Of a DNA stretch of 10,783 nucleotides, positions 1-5,724 are shown in pieces. The stretch comes from UBA7702 sp051866595 (GTDB taxonomy: Bacteria; Bacillota; Dehalobacteriia; UBA7702), in contig JBJDXI010000093.1 of the NCBI GenBank assembly GCA_051866595.1, positions 1 through 10,783 on the forward strand. The letters are read 5' to 3'. A model generated the notes under the pieces. The model had not been told where the DNA came from, ran no database searches, and saw only the letters and a list, made by a program, of their open reading frames with translations. Numbering within the stretch: position 1 is the first letter of the stretch; every line of letters starts with the position of its first letter. Made by a program: the position numbers and the translations under genes.

Positions 1-560
1 ATCAAAAAAAGAACCAATCCCCAAATCAACGCCGGCTTTGAAACATAGCGTTTCACCATAACCCCCAGGCCTTCGGCCCGGGCCGAAGGAAAGCAGAGAA
101 TACAGCAGATCATGATAAAACGAGAAAAAACGAAACCGCCGAGAATCGCCGCGAAAAACCAGGCTTCGGACAACACCGCATCGTACAGCACAAATTTAAG
201 CAGGAACAGCAGGATGACACCGAGAACCGAAAAAGAACCGACCCGGCTGTCTTTCATGATTTCCAGCGCCCGTTCCCTGCCCCGGGAGGCAAAAATCCCG
301 TCGCACATATCCATGAAACCGTCGAGATGAATCCCACCGCTGACGGCAACGGAAGTGATCAGAGCGCAGGCGGCGGCTACCATGGTATGATCCGTCAAAC
401 GAAACAGCCAGGCGACAAAACCGACGATCAGACCGATAATCAGGCCGACCAAAGGGAAAAAGACCGAAGACCGGGAAAAGGACTTTTCATCCCACTCCCC
501 TTTATAAGGCAACGGCAGACGGGTCAAAAACGAAACAGCAATTCTAAACTCTTTCCACAT
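1..560 (-). CDS. cobS: Adenosylcobinamide-GDP ribazoletransferase (cobalamin synthase), 3' end cut by window
   Basis: CobS joins adenosylcobinamide-GDP to alpha-ribazole (or its phosphate) in the last steps of vitamin B12 nucleotide-loop assembly, and is an integral membrane enzyme. The first 186 codons are visible. They carry the family signature HLDG at residues 78-81 followed by D84 and D87 (a metal-binding acidic cluster), then KDSRVGSF at 103-110, with hydrophobic segments around 34-54, 60-75, 110-128 and 132-158. The usual family length is about 250 residues, so roughly a quarter is missing beyond the left edge. The ATG at 560 is preceded by AAGGAG with a 10-base gap and lies inside the last codons of the PHP gene (17-base overlap), so translation is probably coupled. 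More cobalamin genes may follow to the left, but none is visible. Family assignment is firm from the signature. Confidence 0.93.
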   Translation of the reverse strand, partial: MWKEFRIAVSFLTRLPLPYKGEWDEKSFSRSSVFFPLVGLIIGLIVGFVAWLFRLTDHTMVAAACALITSVAVSGGIHLDGFMDMCDGIFASRGRERALEIMKDSRVGSFSVLGVILLFLLKFVLYDAVLSEAWFFAAILGGFVFSRFIMICCILCFPSARAEGLGVMVKRYVSKPALIWGLVLFL

Positions 561-1386
561 TTTTACGATGCTCCTTCAAATATTCTGATAAAAATACGGG
601 CAATTCTGTCTCTTCCAACGCGACGGAACCGATATTCCCGTGGGTTCGGTCACTGTGACCATGATAATCGGAACCACCACAGACCGACAGATGCCGCGCT
701 TCCGCAATGGAAGCGAATTTCGCCGAATTCACCGAATGATGCGAACTGTGATACACCTCGATACCGTCCAATCCACAGGGAACCAGCAAATCGAGAAAAT
801 CAATGGCCCGATCCAGACCGGGATGGGCCAGCACAGCATAGCCACCGCAATTTTTGATAAGCTTCACCGCTTCCATCGGAGAAAAACGCTGGCGTTCAAC
901 ATAGGCCGGTTTGCCCCGGTTCAAATAACGGTCAAAAGCCGTCTGGTTGTCCTTGGCGTAACCGTTTTTCACCAGAACCGCCGCGACATGGGGACGTCCG
1001 ACCGTTCCTTCACCGGCCAATGACCGAACCTCATCAAAAGAAACCGACAGACCGAGATCATTGCATTTTTCCACGATCCGGGCGATACGTTGTTCTCTGC
1101 AGGCGGCAAGCTCCGCTAATTTTTTTTGAAACGGTTCCATATCGGTCATACAATAACCGAGAATATGAACATCACGTCCTTCCCATTCCGTGCTCAGTTC
1201 CACACCGGGGAAAACCGTGACGGGATAAGTCCGTTCCACACTGGGAATCTCTTCCCATCCGGCAATGGTATCATGATCCGTCAGAGCAAAACCACCAAGA
1301 CCGGCTTCAACCGCCTCTTCACCAAGGTGCATCGGTGTTTTCACGCCGTCGGAATAAGTACTGTGAACGTGAAGATCGTATTTCAT
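544..1386 (-). CDS. PHP-domain phosphoesterase (RNase AM / TrpH-YciV-like)
   Basis: This 280-residue PHP-domain protein belongs to the COG0613 group, whose characterised members are metal-dependent 3',5'-nucleoside bisphosphate phosphatases and 5'-3' exoribonucleases (RNase AM). The visible metal-site motifs, in order, are DLHVHSTYSDG (H6, H8, D13), LTDHDT (D37, H38, D39), GVELS (E63), H74, RPH at 131-133, LAHPG (H188) and GGSDYHG (D240, H242). All the expected PHP ligands appear present, so the enzyme should be active. The length is normal for the group. The ATG shares four bases (ATGA) with the stop of the dipeptidase gene, and the 3' end overlaps cobS by 17 bases, so it is the middle gene of a coupled trio. 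The exact substrate (pAp, RNA 5' ends, other phosphates) cannot be read from sequence. Confidence 0.9.
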   Translation of the reverse strand: MKYDLHVHSTYSDGVKTPMHLGEEAVEAGLGGFALTDHDTIAGWEEIPSVERTYPVTVFPGVELSTEWEGRDVHILGYCMTDMEPFQKKLAELAACREQRIARIVEKCNDLGLSVSFDEVRSLAGEGTVGRPHVAAVLVKNGYAKDNQTAFDRYLNRGKPAYVERQRFSPMEAVKLIKNCGGYAVLAHPGLDRAIDFLDLLVPCGLDGIEVYHSSHHSVNSAKFASIAEARHLSVCGGSDYHGHSDRTHGNIGSVALEETELPVFLSEYLKEHRKNVERV

Positions 1387-2345
1387 GATTCCTCCCTTGA
1401 AAGCGCCGAAATGGTATAACGGATGAGGTTTTCTCCGGCAACCATCCGAATTTCCTCATCGGAAAAATCCCGTTCCTTCATCCTGCGGTAAAGACCGGAC
1501 AGTTCTTTTTGAGATTCCAGATCTTCGGGCATATCGGCACCGTCAAAGTCACTGCCGAGAAAAATCCGGTCAATGCCCATATAATCCGAAGCATAAAGGA
1601 TATGATCAATCACGGAATCCACCGTTGCTTTCCGGGGTTCTTCTTCCAGAAATTTATCGACAAAGGTAATACCCATCAACCCGCCGGCCATACGCAATTC
1701 TTTCATCTGACTTTCTTTTAAATTACGGCAATGAGGATTCAGATCATAACAGCAGGTATGGGTCACGAGAGGCGGATATTCCAGCACATTCAGAGCGTCG
1801 TAGAAACTGCGTTCATTCATGTGCGCCAGATCGGTAATGACCGGCAGACGGTTCAATGTACGCAAAAGCCGTTCACCTTCCGGTGTCAGTCCCGCATCGG
1901 ACTCGGCGCCGCCGGCAAAACAGTTTTCATGATTCCAGACAATACCGAAAGAACGGAAACCTTTATCGTAAAGATCAAAAACGGCATCCTCGTCAACGCC
2001 GAGGGCGGCACAGTTTTCCAGTGCCAGCACAAGACCGATATTTTCCGGTTCCAGACGGCGGAAGCTCTCTCCGTTTTTCAGCGGAATCCACAAATCGTAA
2101 TATTCTTCCGTCAGAAGCGTCCGGTAATAATGATACAGGCTTTCCAGCTTTTCCATGGCTATGAAGGAATCTGCCTCTTCATCAATGAAAATCGCCATGA
2201 ACTGCATATCCATATACCGCTGCATTGTTTCAATATCAATGTGCCGGCAAGTTCCCTCCCTCATCGCGAGAAGTGTATCGCAATGTCCGTCGGCACGTAA
2301 AGGAAAAGAGCCTGAAAAAGACAGGCTCATATCATCAAAAATCAT
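1383..2345 (-). CDS. Membrane dipeptidase (peptidase family M19, renal dipeptidase-like)
   Basis: A zinc-dependent dipeptidase of family M19, which hydrolyses dipeptides, in some members including D-residues. With the start used here the protein has 320 residues. All six di-zinc ligand positions known from human renal dipeptidase can be placed: H21 and D23 (DGHCDT), E110 (ALEN), H175 (DLAH), H196 (THTCCY) and D266 (GSDFDG). The spacing of 21 between the two histidines matches the human enzyme. NPHCRNL (203-209) and GENLIR (304-309) are further family motifs. There is no clear signal peptide, so a cytoplasmic location is likely. An upstream in-frame TTG at 2360 has no Shine-Dalgarno, whereas the ATG at 2345 has GGAG seven bases before it, so I chose the ATG. 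It lies at the end of a possible 24-codon leader ORF. The stop overlaps the next gene's ATG. Confidence 0.9.
   Translation of the reverse strand: MIFDDMSLSFSGSFPLRADGHCDTLLAMREGTCRHIDIETMQRYMDMQFMAIFIDEEADSFIAMEKLESLYHYYRTLLTEEYYDLWIPLKNGESFRRLEPENIGLVLALENCAALGVDEDAVFDLYDKGFRSFGIVWNHENCFAGGAESDAGLTPEGERLLRTLNRLPVITDLAHMNERSFYDALNVLEYPPLVTHTCCYDLNPHCRNLKESQMKELRMAGGLMGITFVDKFLEEEPRKATVDSVIDHILYASDYMGIDRIFLGSDFDGADMPEDLESQKELSGLYRRMKERDFSDEEIRMVAGENLIRYTISALSREES
2308..2328 (-). terminator. Terminator-like hairpin inside the first dipeptidase codons
   Basis: The minus strand reads GAGCCTG, a seven-base loop TCTTTTT, CAGGCTC, then TTTTCCTTTA. This is a perfect 7-bp GC-rich stem with a T-rich tail. 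It spans dipeptidase codons 6 to 13, so it could be a coincidence of coding sequence. Its place directly after the stop of the possible leader ORF suggests it may act as an attenuator. No experiment supports this. Confidence 0.35.
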
Positions 2346-2409
2346 TATGATTCTCCGCAAAGAAGGACTCTTTTACCCCGTTCAACTTCTGAATGACAAA
2401 TAAAACCAT
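2335..2409 (-). CDS. Possible 24-residue leader peptide or micro-ORF ahead of the dipeptidase
   Basis: The ATG at 2409 opens a 24-codon frame (MVLFVIQKLNGVKESFFAEN, then HNDF) that ends in TGA at 2335. It has the strongest Shine-Dalgarno in the window, AGGAGG at 2417-2422, exactly seven bases from the ATG. The frame runs past the dipeptidase ATG at 2345 and ends ten bases inside that gene in another frame, a layout typical of translational coupling or attenuation. Phenylalanine is fairly frequent (4 of 24), but no single amino acid run suggests which signal would be read. I recognise no family. It could also be a decayed remnant or chance; the ideal ribosome site is the only strong argument for it. 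Confidence 0.4.
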   Translation of the reverse strand: MVLFVIQKLNGVKESFFAENHNDF

Positions 2410-2439
2410 GGGAGGTCCTCCTTTTCTCTGCTAAATACT

Positions 2440-2468
2440 GATATATACTTATTCTGGATATTTCACAA
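2440..2468 (-). promoter_or_regulatory. Weak candidate promoter for the dipeptidase–PHP–cobS group
   Basis: After the ymdB stop the minus strand has TTGTGA (2463-2468), a 17-base spacer and TATATC (2440-2445), each matching four of six consensus bases of a vegetative sigma factor promoter. The spacing is ideal but the boxes are mediocre and the area is AT-rich, so this is only suggestive. It would place a transcription start about 25 bases before the leader ORF. Confidence 0.3.
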
Positions 2469-2477
2469 AAATCCTTT

Positions 2478-3266
2478 TTAAAATTCGGGATAAATACGGT
2501 TAATTCGCTGAATGGAGCGGGCTTTGTGATCGTCTCCCAAGTCAATGACAACGCCATTGATCTGTCGTTCTCCCGCCGCCGGTTTCATCGGTGTATGTTT
2601 TAACGAGATGAATTTGGAAATTGAAGCCTCTTTTCCCATACCGAGACAGGAATCGTAAGCTCCGGTCATGCCGGCATCGGTAATGTAAGCCGTTCCCCGG
2701 GGCAGAATTTTTTCATCGGCGGTTTGGATGTGGGTGTGCGTACCGCATACGGCGGAAACTCGCCCGTCAAAGAGATGACCGAAACAGACCTTTTCCGAAG
2801 TCGCGTCGCCGTGAAAATCCACAAAAATCGCCGTATCCTTTAAAGACAGATCTTTTAAAATATCCTCCATTTTTCTAAAGGGACAGTCGAGGGACATTTT
2901 ACTGTATGCCCGGCCCACAAAATTGATGATGGCAAGGGATTCGCCGTTTTTCAGTTCAAATTTCCGTATTCCCTGCCCCGGCGCGTCCAGCGTTAAATTC
3001 AGAGGCCGAACAATATTTTCCTTACGGTCGATAAAATCAAATATTTTTCGGTTATCGAAGGTATGGTTTCCCATGGTAAAGGCATCGGCCCCGGCGGCGG
3101 ACATCATATCGTAGGCTTTCAGATCCATACCGAATCCGCCGCTGGCGTTTTCCCCGTTGATAATGGTAAAATCCACACCGAATTCCTGTTCCAGCAAGGG
3201 CAAATTATTTTCCAGAACCTCCCGACCGGGACGTCCCACCACATCACCGATAAATAATAATTTCAT
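2478..3266 (-). CDS. ymdB: YmdB-family metallophosphoesterase (TIGR00282)
   Basis: A 262-residue calcineurin-like phosphoesterase. The Bacillus subtilis member hydrolyses 2',3'-cyclic nucleotides and affects biofilm and motility gene expression. The di-metal site is complete: D8 (GDVVGRPGR), E39-N40 (NGENASGG), N67-H68 (GNHTFD), H152 (DFHGDATSEK), and H177 and H179 (GTHTHIQT). The positions agree with the B. subtilis ligands with a shift of two in the second half. Length is typical. The ATG at 3266 is preceded by a TGAGGA Shine-Dalgarno that contains the stop codon of the upstream gene, so the two are cotranscribed. In many Firmicutes ymdB directly follows rny; here one unrecognised gene sits between. 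No spoVS follows, unlike in many spore formers. Confidence 0.93.
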   Translation of the reverse strand: MKLLFIGDVVGRPGREVLENNLPLLEQEFGVDFTIINGENASGGFGMDLKAYDMMSAAGADAFTMGNHTFDNRKIFDFIDRKENIVRPLNLTLDAPGQGIRKFELKNGESLAIINFVGRAYSKMSLDCPFRKMEDILKDLSLKDTAIFVDFHGDATSEKVCFGHLFDGRVSAVCGTHTHIQTADEKILPRGTAYITDAGMTGAYDSCLGMGKEASISKFISLKHTPMKPAAGERQINGVVIDLGDDHKARSIQRINRIYPEF

Positions 3267-3276
3267 TCTTCATTCC

Positions 3277-3804
3277 TCAGTTACTGAACACAAGCACCTT
3301 TCCGGCTTCGCGGCAGACGACAATCTGATTTCCCACACTCTTCTCGTCCATCGTAATCCGCCGGTCATTGAGGCGCTGATGTTCTCCATCCTCATAATAC
3401 CATTGATACTCATCCTCAAAAGCGGAATCCATCTTTTCCACCATGATATTATCCATAAATTGCAGCCGGAACAATTCAATCAGAAAAGTAATTTCCTCCC
3501 GGGTAACAGTGTCCATATCACGGCGGATTTCCACGATGAGATAATCTCCCACTTCTTTGGAAATCATTTGAAAATCAAAAGATTTCTTTCGTTCCAGATG
3601 AAGATATTTTTCAACGCCCGTCCTGATTTTTTCCAGCCGTTTTTTCCGGTCGGGAACTCCGGCTATTTCTTTCAGCATAAAGGTAAAACAGAGTACACCG
3701 CTGTCCCGGTGGTAACAGATCTTTCCAACTTCAGGAAAACAAATCAATACCGAAACAAAAAGATTCACATATTCGACAAGTCTTTCATTATCCTGCAAAC
3801 GCAT
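3277..3804 (-). CDS. Uncharacterised 175-residue protein between rny and ymdB
   Basis: I do not recognise this protein. It begins MRLQDNERLVEYVN, has no signal peptide and no membrane segment long enough to cross a bilayer, and looks like a soluble mixed alpha/beta protein with alternating charged and hydrophobic stretches. Cysteines at 22, 30, 39 and 164 do not form a standard metal motif. The middle (about 52-76) is strongly basic and the segment from 96 to 140 is acidic and aromatic. The ATG at 3804 has a good AAAGGAG five bases upstream, and the stop codon overlaps the ymdB ribosome site, so it is a real, translated gene coupled to ymdB. It follows the inverted repeat that ends rny. Its position invites the guess of a partner in RNA turnover, but nothing in the sequence shows that. 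Confidence 0.8.
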   Translation of the reverse strand: MRLQDNERLVEYVNLFVSVLICFPEVGKICYHRDSGVLCFTFMLKEIAGVPDRKKRLEKIRTGVEKYLHLERKKSFDFQMISKEVGDYLIVEIRRDMDTVTREEITFLIELFRLQFMDNIMVEKMDSAFEDEYQWYYEDGEHQRLNDRRITMDEKSVGNQIVVCREAGKVLVFSN

Positions 3805-3834
3805 GAAATCTCCTTTATTCTACGGAATGACGAA

Positions 3835-3872
3835 AACAGGGACAGTACCGGCAAAATCATACCGGTACTGTC
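3835..3872 (-). terminator. Strong inverted repeat after rny: likely terminator or processing hairpin
   Basis: Twelve bases after the rny stop the minus strand carries GACAGTACCGG, ten bases, then the perfect complement CCGGTACTGTC (11 bp). The stem can be extended inward by a G·U and an A-U pair to leave a six-base loop. The tail reads CCTGTTTTC, a weak T tract, so termination may be partial, letting some transcripts run on into the uncharacterised gene and ymdB. The stem could instead protect the 3' end of the rny message. The hairpin itself is certain; its role is inferred. Confidence 0.6.
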
Positions 3873-3884
3873 TTTGATTACATT

Positions 3885-5426
3885 TTATTTTGCATAATCC
3901 ACCGCGCGGGTTTCGCGGATGACAACAACTTTGATCTGGCCGGGATATTCCATTTCCGTCGAGATTCTCTTCACAATGTCGCGGGCAAGACTTACGGACA
4001 TCACATCGTCAATCTTATCCGGTTTGACCATAATCCGAACTTCACGGCCGGCCTGAATCGCAAAGCTCTTTTCAACACCGGGGAAGGAATTGGAGATTTC
4101 TTCCAGTTTTTCAAGGCGTTTGATATACGTTTCCAGCGTTTCTCTTCTGGCACCGGGACGGGCCGCCGAAATAGCGTCCGCCGCCTGAATCAGAACCGCT
4201 TCGGTACTGGTGGGATCTACATCTCCGTGGTGGGCGGCGATGGCGTTGACAATCACTTTGGATTCGCCGTATTTTTTCGCCATATCCGCGCCGAGGAAAG
4301 CATGCTGGCCTTCCATTTCCCGGTCAATGGCTTTCCCAAGGTCGTGGAGGAGACCGGCGCGTTTGGCCAAAGTCACATCCAGCCCCAACTCTCCGGCCAT
4401 GACACCGGCGAGCTGAGCGACTTCAACGGAATGATTCAGAACATTCTGACCGTAACTGGTGCGGTAACGCAAGCGGCCCAAAAGCTTGATCAGTTCCGGA
4501 TGGAGTCCGTGGACACCGACGCTGAAAGTGGCCTGTTCCCCTTCTTCCTTGATGGTCTGATCGACTTCGCGCTGAGCCTTTTCCACCATTTCCTCAATGC
4601 GGGCGGGATGAATACGACCGTCCTGAATCAGTTTTTCCAGGGCGATACGGGCAACTTCCCGGCGGACGGGATCAAAACCGGAAATAATTACGGCTTCCGG
4701 CGTATCATCGATGATGAGATCAATACCGGTCATCGTTTCCAGGGTACGAATATTGCGTCCTTCTCGACCAATGATGCGGCCCTTCATTTCATCGTTGGGC
4801 AGAACAACCACGGAAACGGTGGTTTCGGCCACATGATCCGCCGATACGCGCTGAATGGCCTGAGTCACCACTTCTCTGGCGTATTTTTCTGCGTTTTCCT
4901 TGGCGTCGCTTTCAATTTCTTTCATCATGACCGCGGCGTCGTATTTTACTTCTTCCTCAAGACCGCTCAGTAAAAGCTGTTTCGCTTCATCCACACTGAG
5001 ACCGCTGATATGTTCCAACTCCGCCTGTTTTTCCGAGACGAGCTTGTTGGCTTCTTCCAGCTTATGGTCGAGATCACGTTCTTTTTTATTGAGCTTGTTT
5101 TCTTTATGCTCAATATTTTCAATCTTTTTATCCAGATTTTCTTCTTTCTGGATGACCCGACGTTCCATCCGGGACACTTCATTTCTTCTTTCCTTGGTTT
5201 CCTTTTCGCTGTCGTTTTTCATTTTGAGAATTTCTTCTTTGGCTTCAACGATAGCTTCTCTTTTCTTGGAATCGGCTTCCTTGTAAGCGTTTTCAAGGAT
5301 TTTTTTCACTTCTTCTTCCGCAGATTTGAATTTGGATTCCGCAATGCGTTTGCGCAGCACGTAGCCGATGAAAAAGGCGGCGGCGGCAGCAACAACCACG
5401 GCGGCAACCGTAATCATGATACTCAA
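3885..5426 (-). CDS. rny: Ribonuclease Y
   Basis: RNase Y is the membrane-anchored endoribonuclease that starts mRNA decay in many Firmicutes. The 513 residues show the full family layout: one N-terminal membrane segment (about 3-24), a long charged coiled coil (about 28-150), a KH domain with GRIIGREGR at 216-224, and an HD domain with H332, the HD pair H361-D362 and AAHHGD at 397-402. All metal ligands of the HD site appear intact and the length is standard. I keep the TTG start at 5426 because GGGGGTG lies seven bases upstream; the nearest ATG (codon 4) is too far from it. An intrinsic terminator ends about 26 bases before the start codon, so expression probably depends on read-through of the leader. 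An 11-bp inverted repeat follows the stop. Confidence 0.96.
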   Translation of the reverse strand: MSIMITVAAVVVAAAAAFFIGYVLRKRIAESKFKSAEEEVKKILENAYKEADSKKREAIVEAKEEILKMKNDSEKETKERRNEVSRMERRVIQKEENLDKKIENIEHKENKLNKKERDLDHKLEEANKLVSEKQAELEHISGLSVDEAKQLLLSGLEEEVKYDAAVMMKEIESDAKENAEKYAREVVTQAIQRVSADHVAETTVSVVVLPNDEMKGRIIGREGRNIRTLETMTGIDLIIDDTPEAVIISGFDPVRREVARIALEKLIQDGRIHPARIEEMVEKAQREVDQTIKEEGEQATFSVGVHGLHPELIKLLGRLRYRTSYGQNVLNHSVEVAQLAGVMAGELGLDVTLAKRAGLLHDLGKAIDREMEGQHAFLGADMAKKYGESKVIVNAIAAHHGDVDPTSTEAVLIQAADAISAARPGARRETLETYIKRLEKLEEISNSFPGVEKSFAIQAGREVRIMVKPDKIDDVMSVSLARDIVKRISTEMEYPGQIKVVVIRETRAVDYAK

Positions 5427-5452
5427 ATAAATGCACCCCCATTATAAAATAG

Positions 5453-5477
5453 AAAAAAGCCAAGATAAACTTGGCTT
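5453..5477 (-). terminator. Intrinsic terminator just upstream of rny
   Basis: The minus strand reads AAGCCAAG (5477-5470), loop TTTAT, CTTGGCTT (5464-5457) and continues in T residues to 5453: a perfect 8-bp stem with a five-base loop and a T run. It lies in the 5' untranslated region of rny and not after recX's stop, which is about 250 bases away. It therefore either ends a small RNA or works as the expression platform of an attenuator controlling rny. Confidence 0.85.
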
Positions 5478-5576
5478 ATGCTGTATTCCTCACACCGGGA
5501 TATAACACGGGCAATGACAGGAAAAGACCTGCTTTTCCCTTCGCCACCTTGTATTTTTATTTAAGCGATTATTTAA
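5453..5576 (-). ncRNA. Candidate structured leader RNA or small RNA upstream of rny, family unknown
   Basis: If transcription starts from the nearer promoter candidate, the RNA would be about 124 bases long and end at the terminator. It contains a long imperfect hairpin at 5510-5548: an upper 8-bp stem GGGAAAAG/CTTTTCCT with loop CAGGT, a one-by-one mismatch, then a lower stem GGTGGCGA/TCATTGCC with wobble pairs and one mismatch. The 5' arm GGGAAAAGC could alternatively pair with GCTTTTTTC in the terminator's 3' arm and T run, giving a possible antiterminator. Starting from the farther promoter it would be about 220 bases. I recognise no known RNA class. The hairpin and terminator are seen; function is inferred. 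Confidence 0.5.
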
Positions 5577-5582
5577 TCTAAT

Positions 5583-5611
5583 ATAATAGGATATATAAAA
5601 AATAATGTTAA
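5583..5611 (-). promoter_or_regulatory. Candidate promoter P2 for the rny leader
   Basis: TTAACA (5606-5611), a 17-base spacer and TATTAT (5583-5588) on the minus strand match the vegetative consensus at five of six bases each with ideal spacing. The expected start is near 5576, just before the structured RNA. The surrounding AT richness raises the chance of random matches. Confidence 0.5.
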
Positions 5612-5624
5612 ATATATAAAATAC

Positions 5625-5637
5625 GTGATTATATCAC
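5625..5637. repeat. Perfect palindrome GTGAT-TAT-ATCAC
   Basis: A 5-3-5 perfect palindrome in the AT-rich rny leader. Its centre contains TGATATAAT on the minus strand, an extended -10 element, although no -35 box is seen upstream. It may be an operator overlapping a promoter or simply a -10 element. Confidence 0.4.
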
Positions 5638-5641
5638 AACA

Positions 5642-5654
5642 GCTGAAATTCAGC
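5642..5654. repeat. Perfect palindrome GCTGAA-A-TTCAGC
   Basis: A 6-1-6 perfect palindrome four bases from the neighbouring GTGAT palindrome and about 27 bases downstream of the P1 -10 box. It could be a binding site for a dimeric regulator. It does not resemble the Firmicute LexA box. Confidence 0.4.
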
Positions 5655-5680
5655 GGATAAACTACGTTTCATCTTCTAAT

Positions 5681-5710
5681 AGTATATACTATGTACCTCA
5701 CCGTAGTCAA
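5681..5710 (-). promoter_or_regulatory. Candidate promoter P1 for the rny leader
   Basis: TTGACT (5705-5710), an 18-base spacer and TATACT (5681-5686) on the minus strand match the vegetative consensus at five of six bases each. It begins 14 bases after the recX stop and would start transcription near 5674, giving rny its own transcript separate from the recA operon. Confidence 0.6.
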
Positions 5711-5724
5711 GAAGATATTTTATC

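Larger units (their letters stand above)
5427..5724 (-). other. Intergenic leader region of rny
   Basis: This 298-base gap between recX and rny is the only long non-coding stretch in the window. The middle (about 5560-5640) is extremely AT-rich, unlike the flanking genes. From right to left it holds a promoter candidate, two palindromes, a second promoter candidate, a structured stretch of about 100 bases and a classic terminator directly before rny. I see no tRNA, and no T-box, TPP, FMN, cobalamin or SRP RNA signature. Confidence 0.8.

Noticed and set aside
327..857. 176-codon plus-strand frame
   Set aside because: It crosses the opposite-strand PHP gene and cobS, which both have complete family motifs.
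2343..2360. Five-codon longer dipeptidase start at TTG 2360
   Set aside because: No Shine-Dalgarno lies in front of the TTG, while the ATG at 2345 has GGAG at seven bases.
2335..2409. 24-codon micro-ORF as a remnant of spoVS
   Set aside because: The peptide shows no resemblance to the conserved SpoVS sequence.
4227..4973. 248-codon plus-strand open frame opposite rny
   Set aside because: It lies entirely inside the strongly supported RNase Y gene on the other strand, has no family resemblance and no ribosome site of note; it is a shadow of the coding strand's codon pattern.
5010..5447. Plus-strand frame very rich in Phe
   Set aside because: It mirrors the Lys/Glu-rich coiled coil of RNase Y read in antisense, where AAA/GAA codons become TTT/TTC.
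5478..5560. Known riboswitch, T-box, 6S, tmRNA or SRP RNA upstream of rny
   Set aside because: None of the conserved motifs I can recall (for example the T-box antiterminator sequence or the SRP GGAAG loop) is present, and the ends are not complementary as in 6S RNA. A formal Rfam search is still needed.
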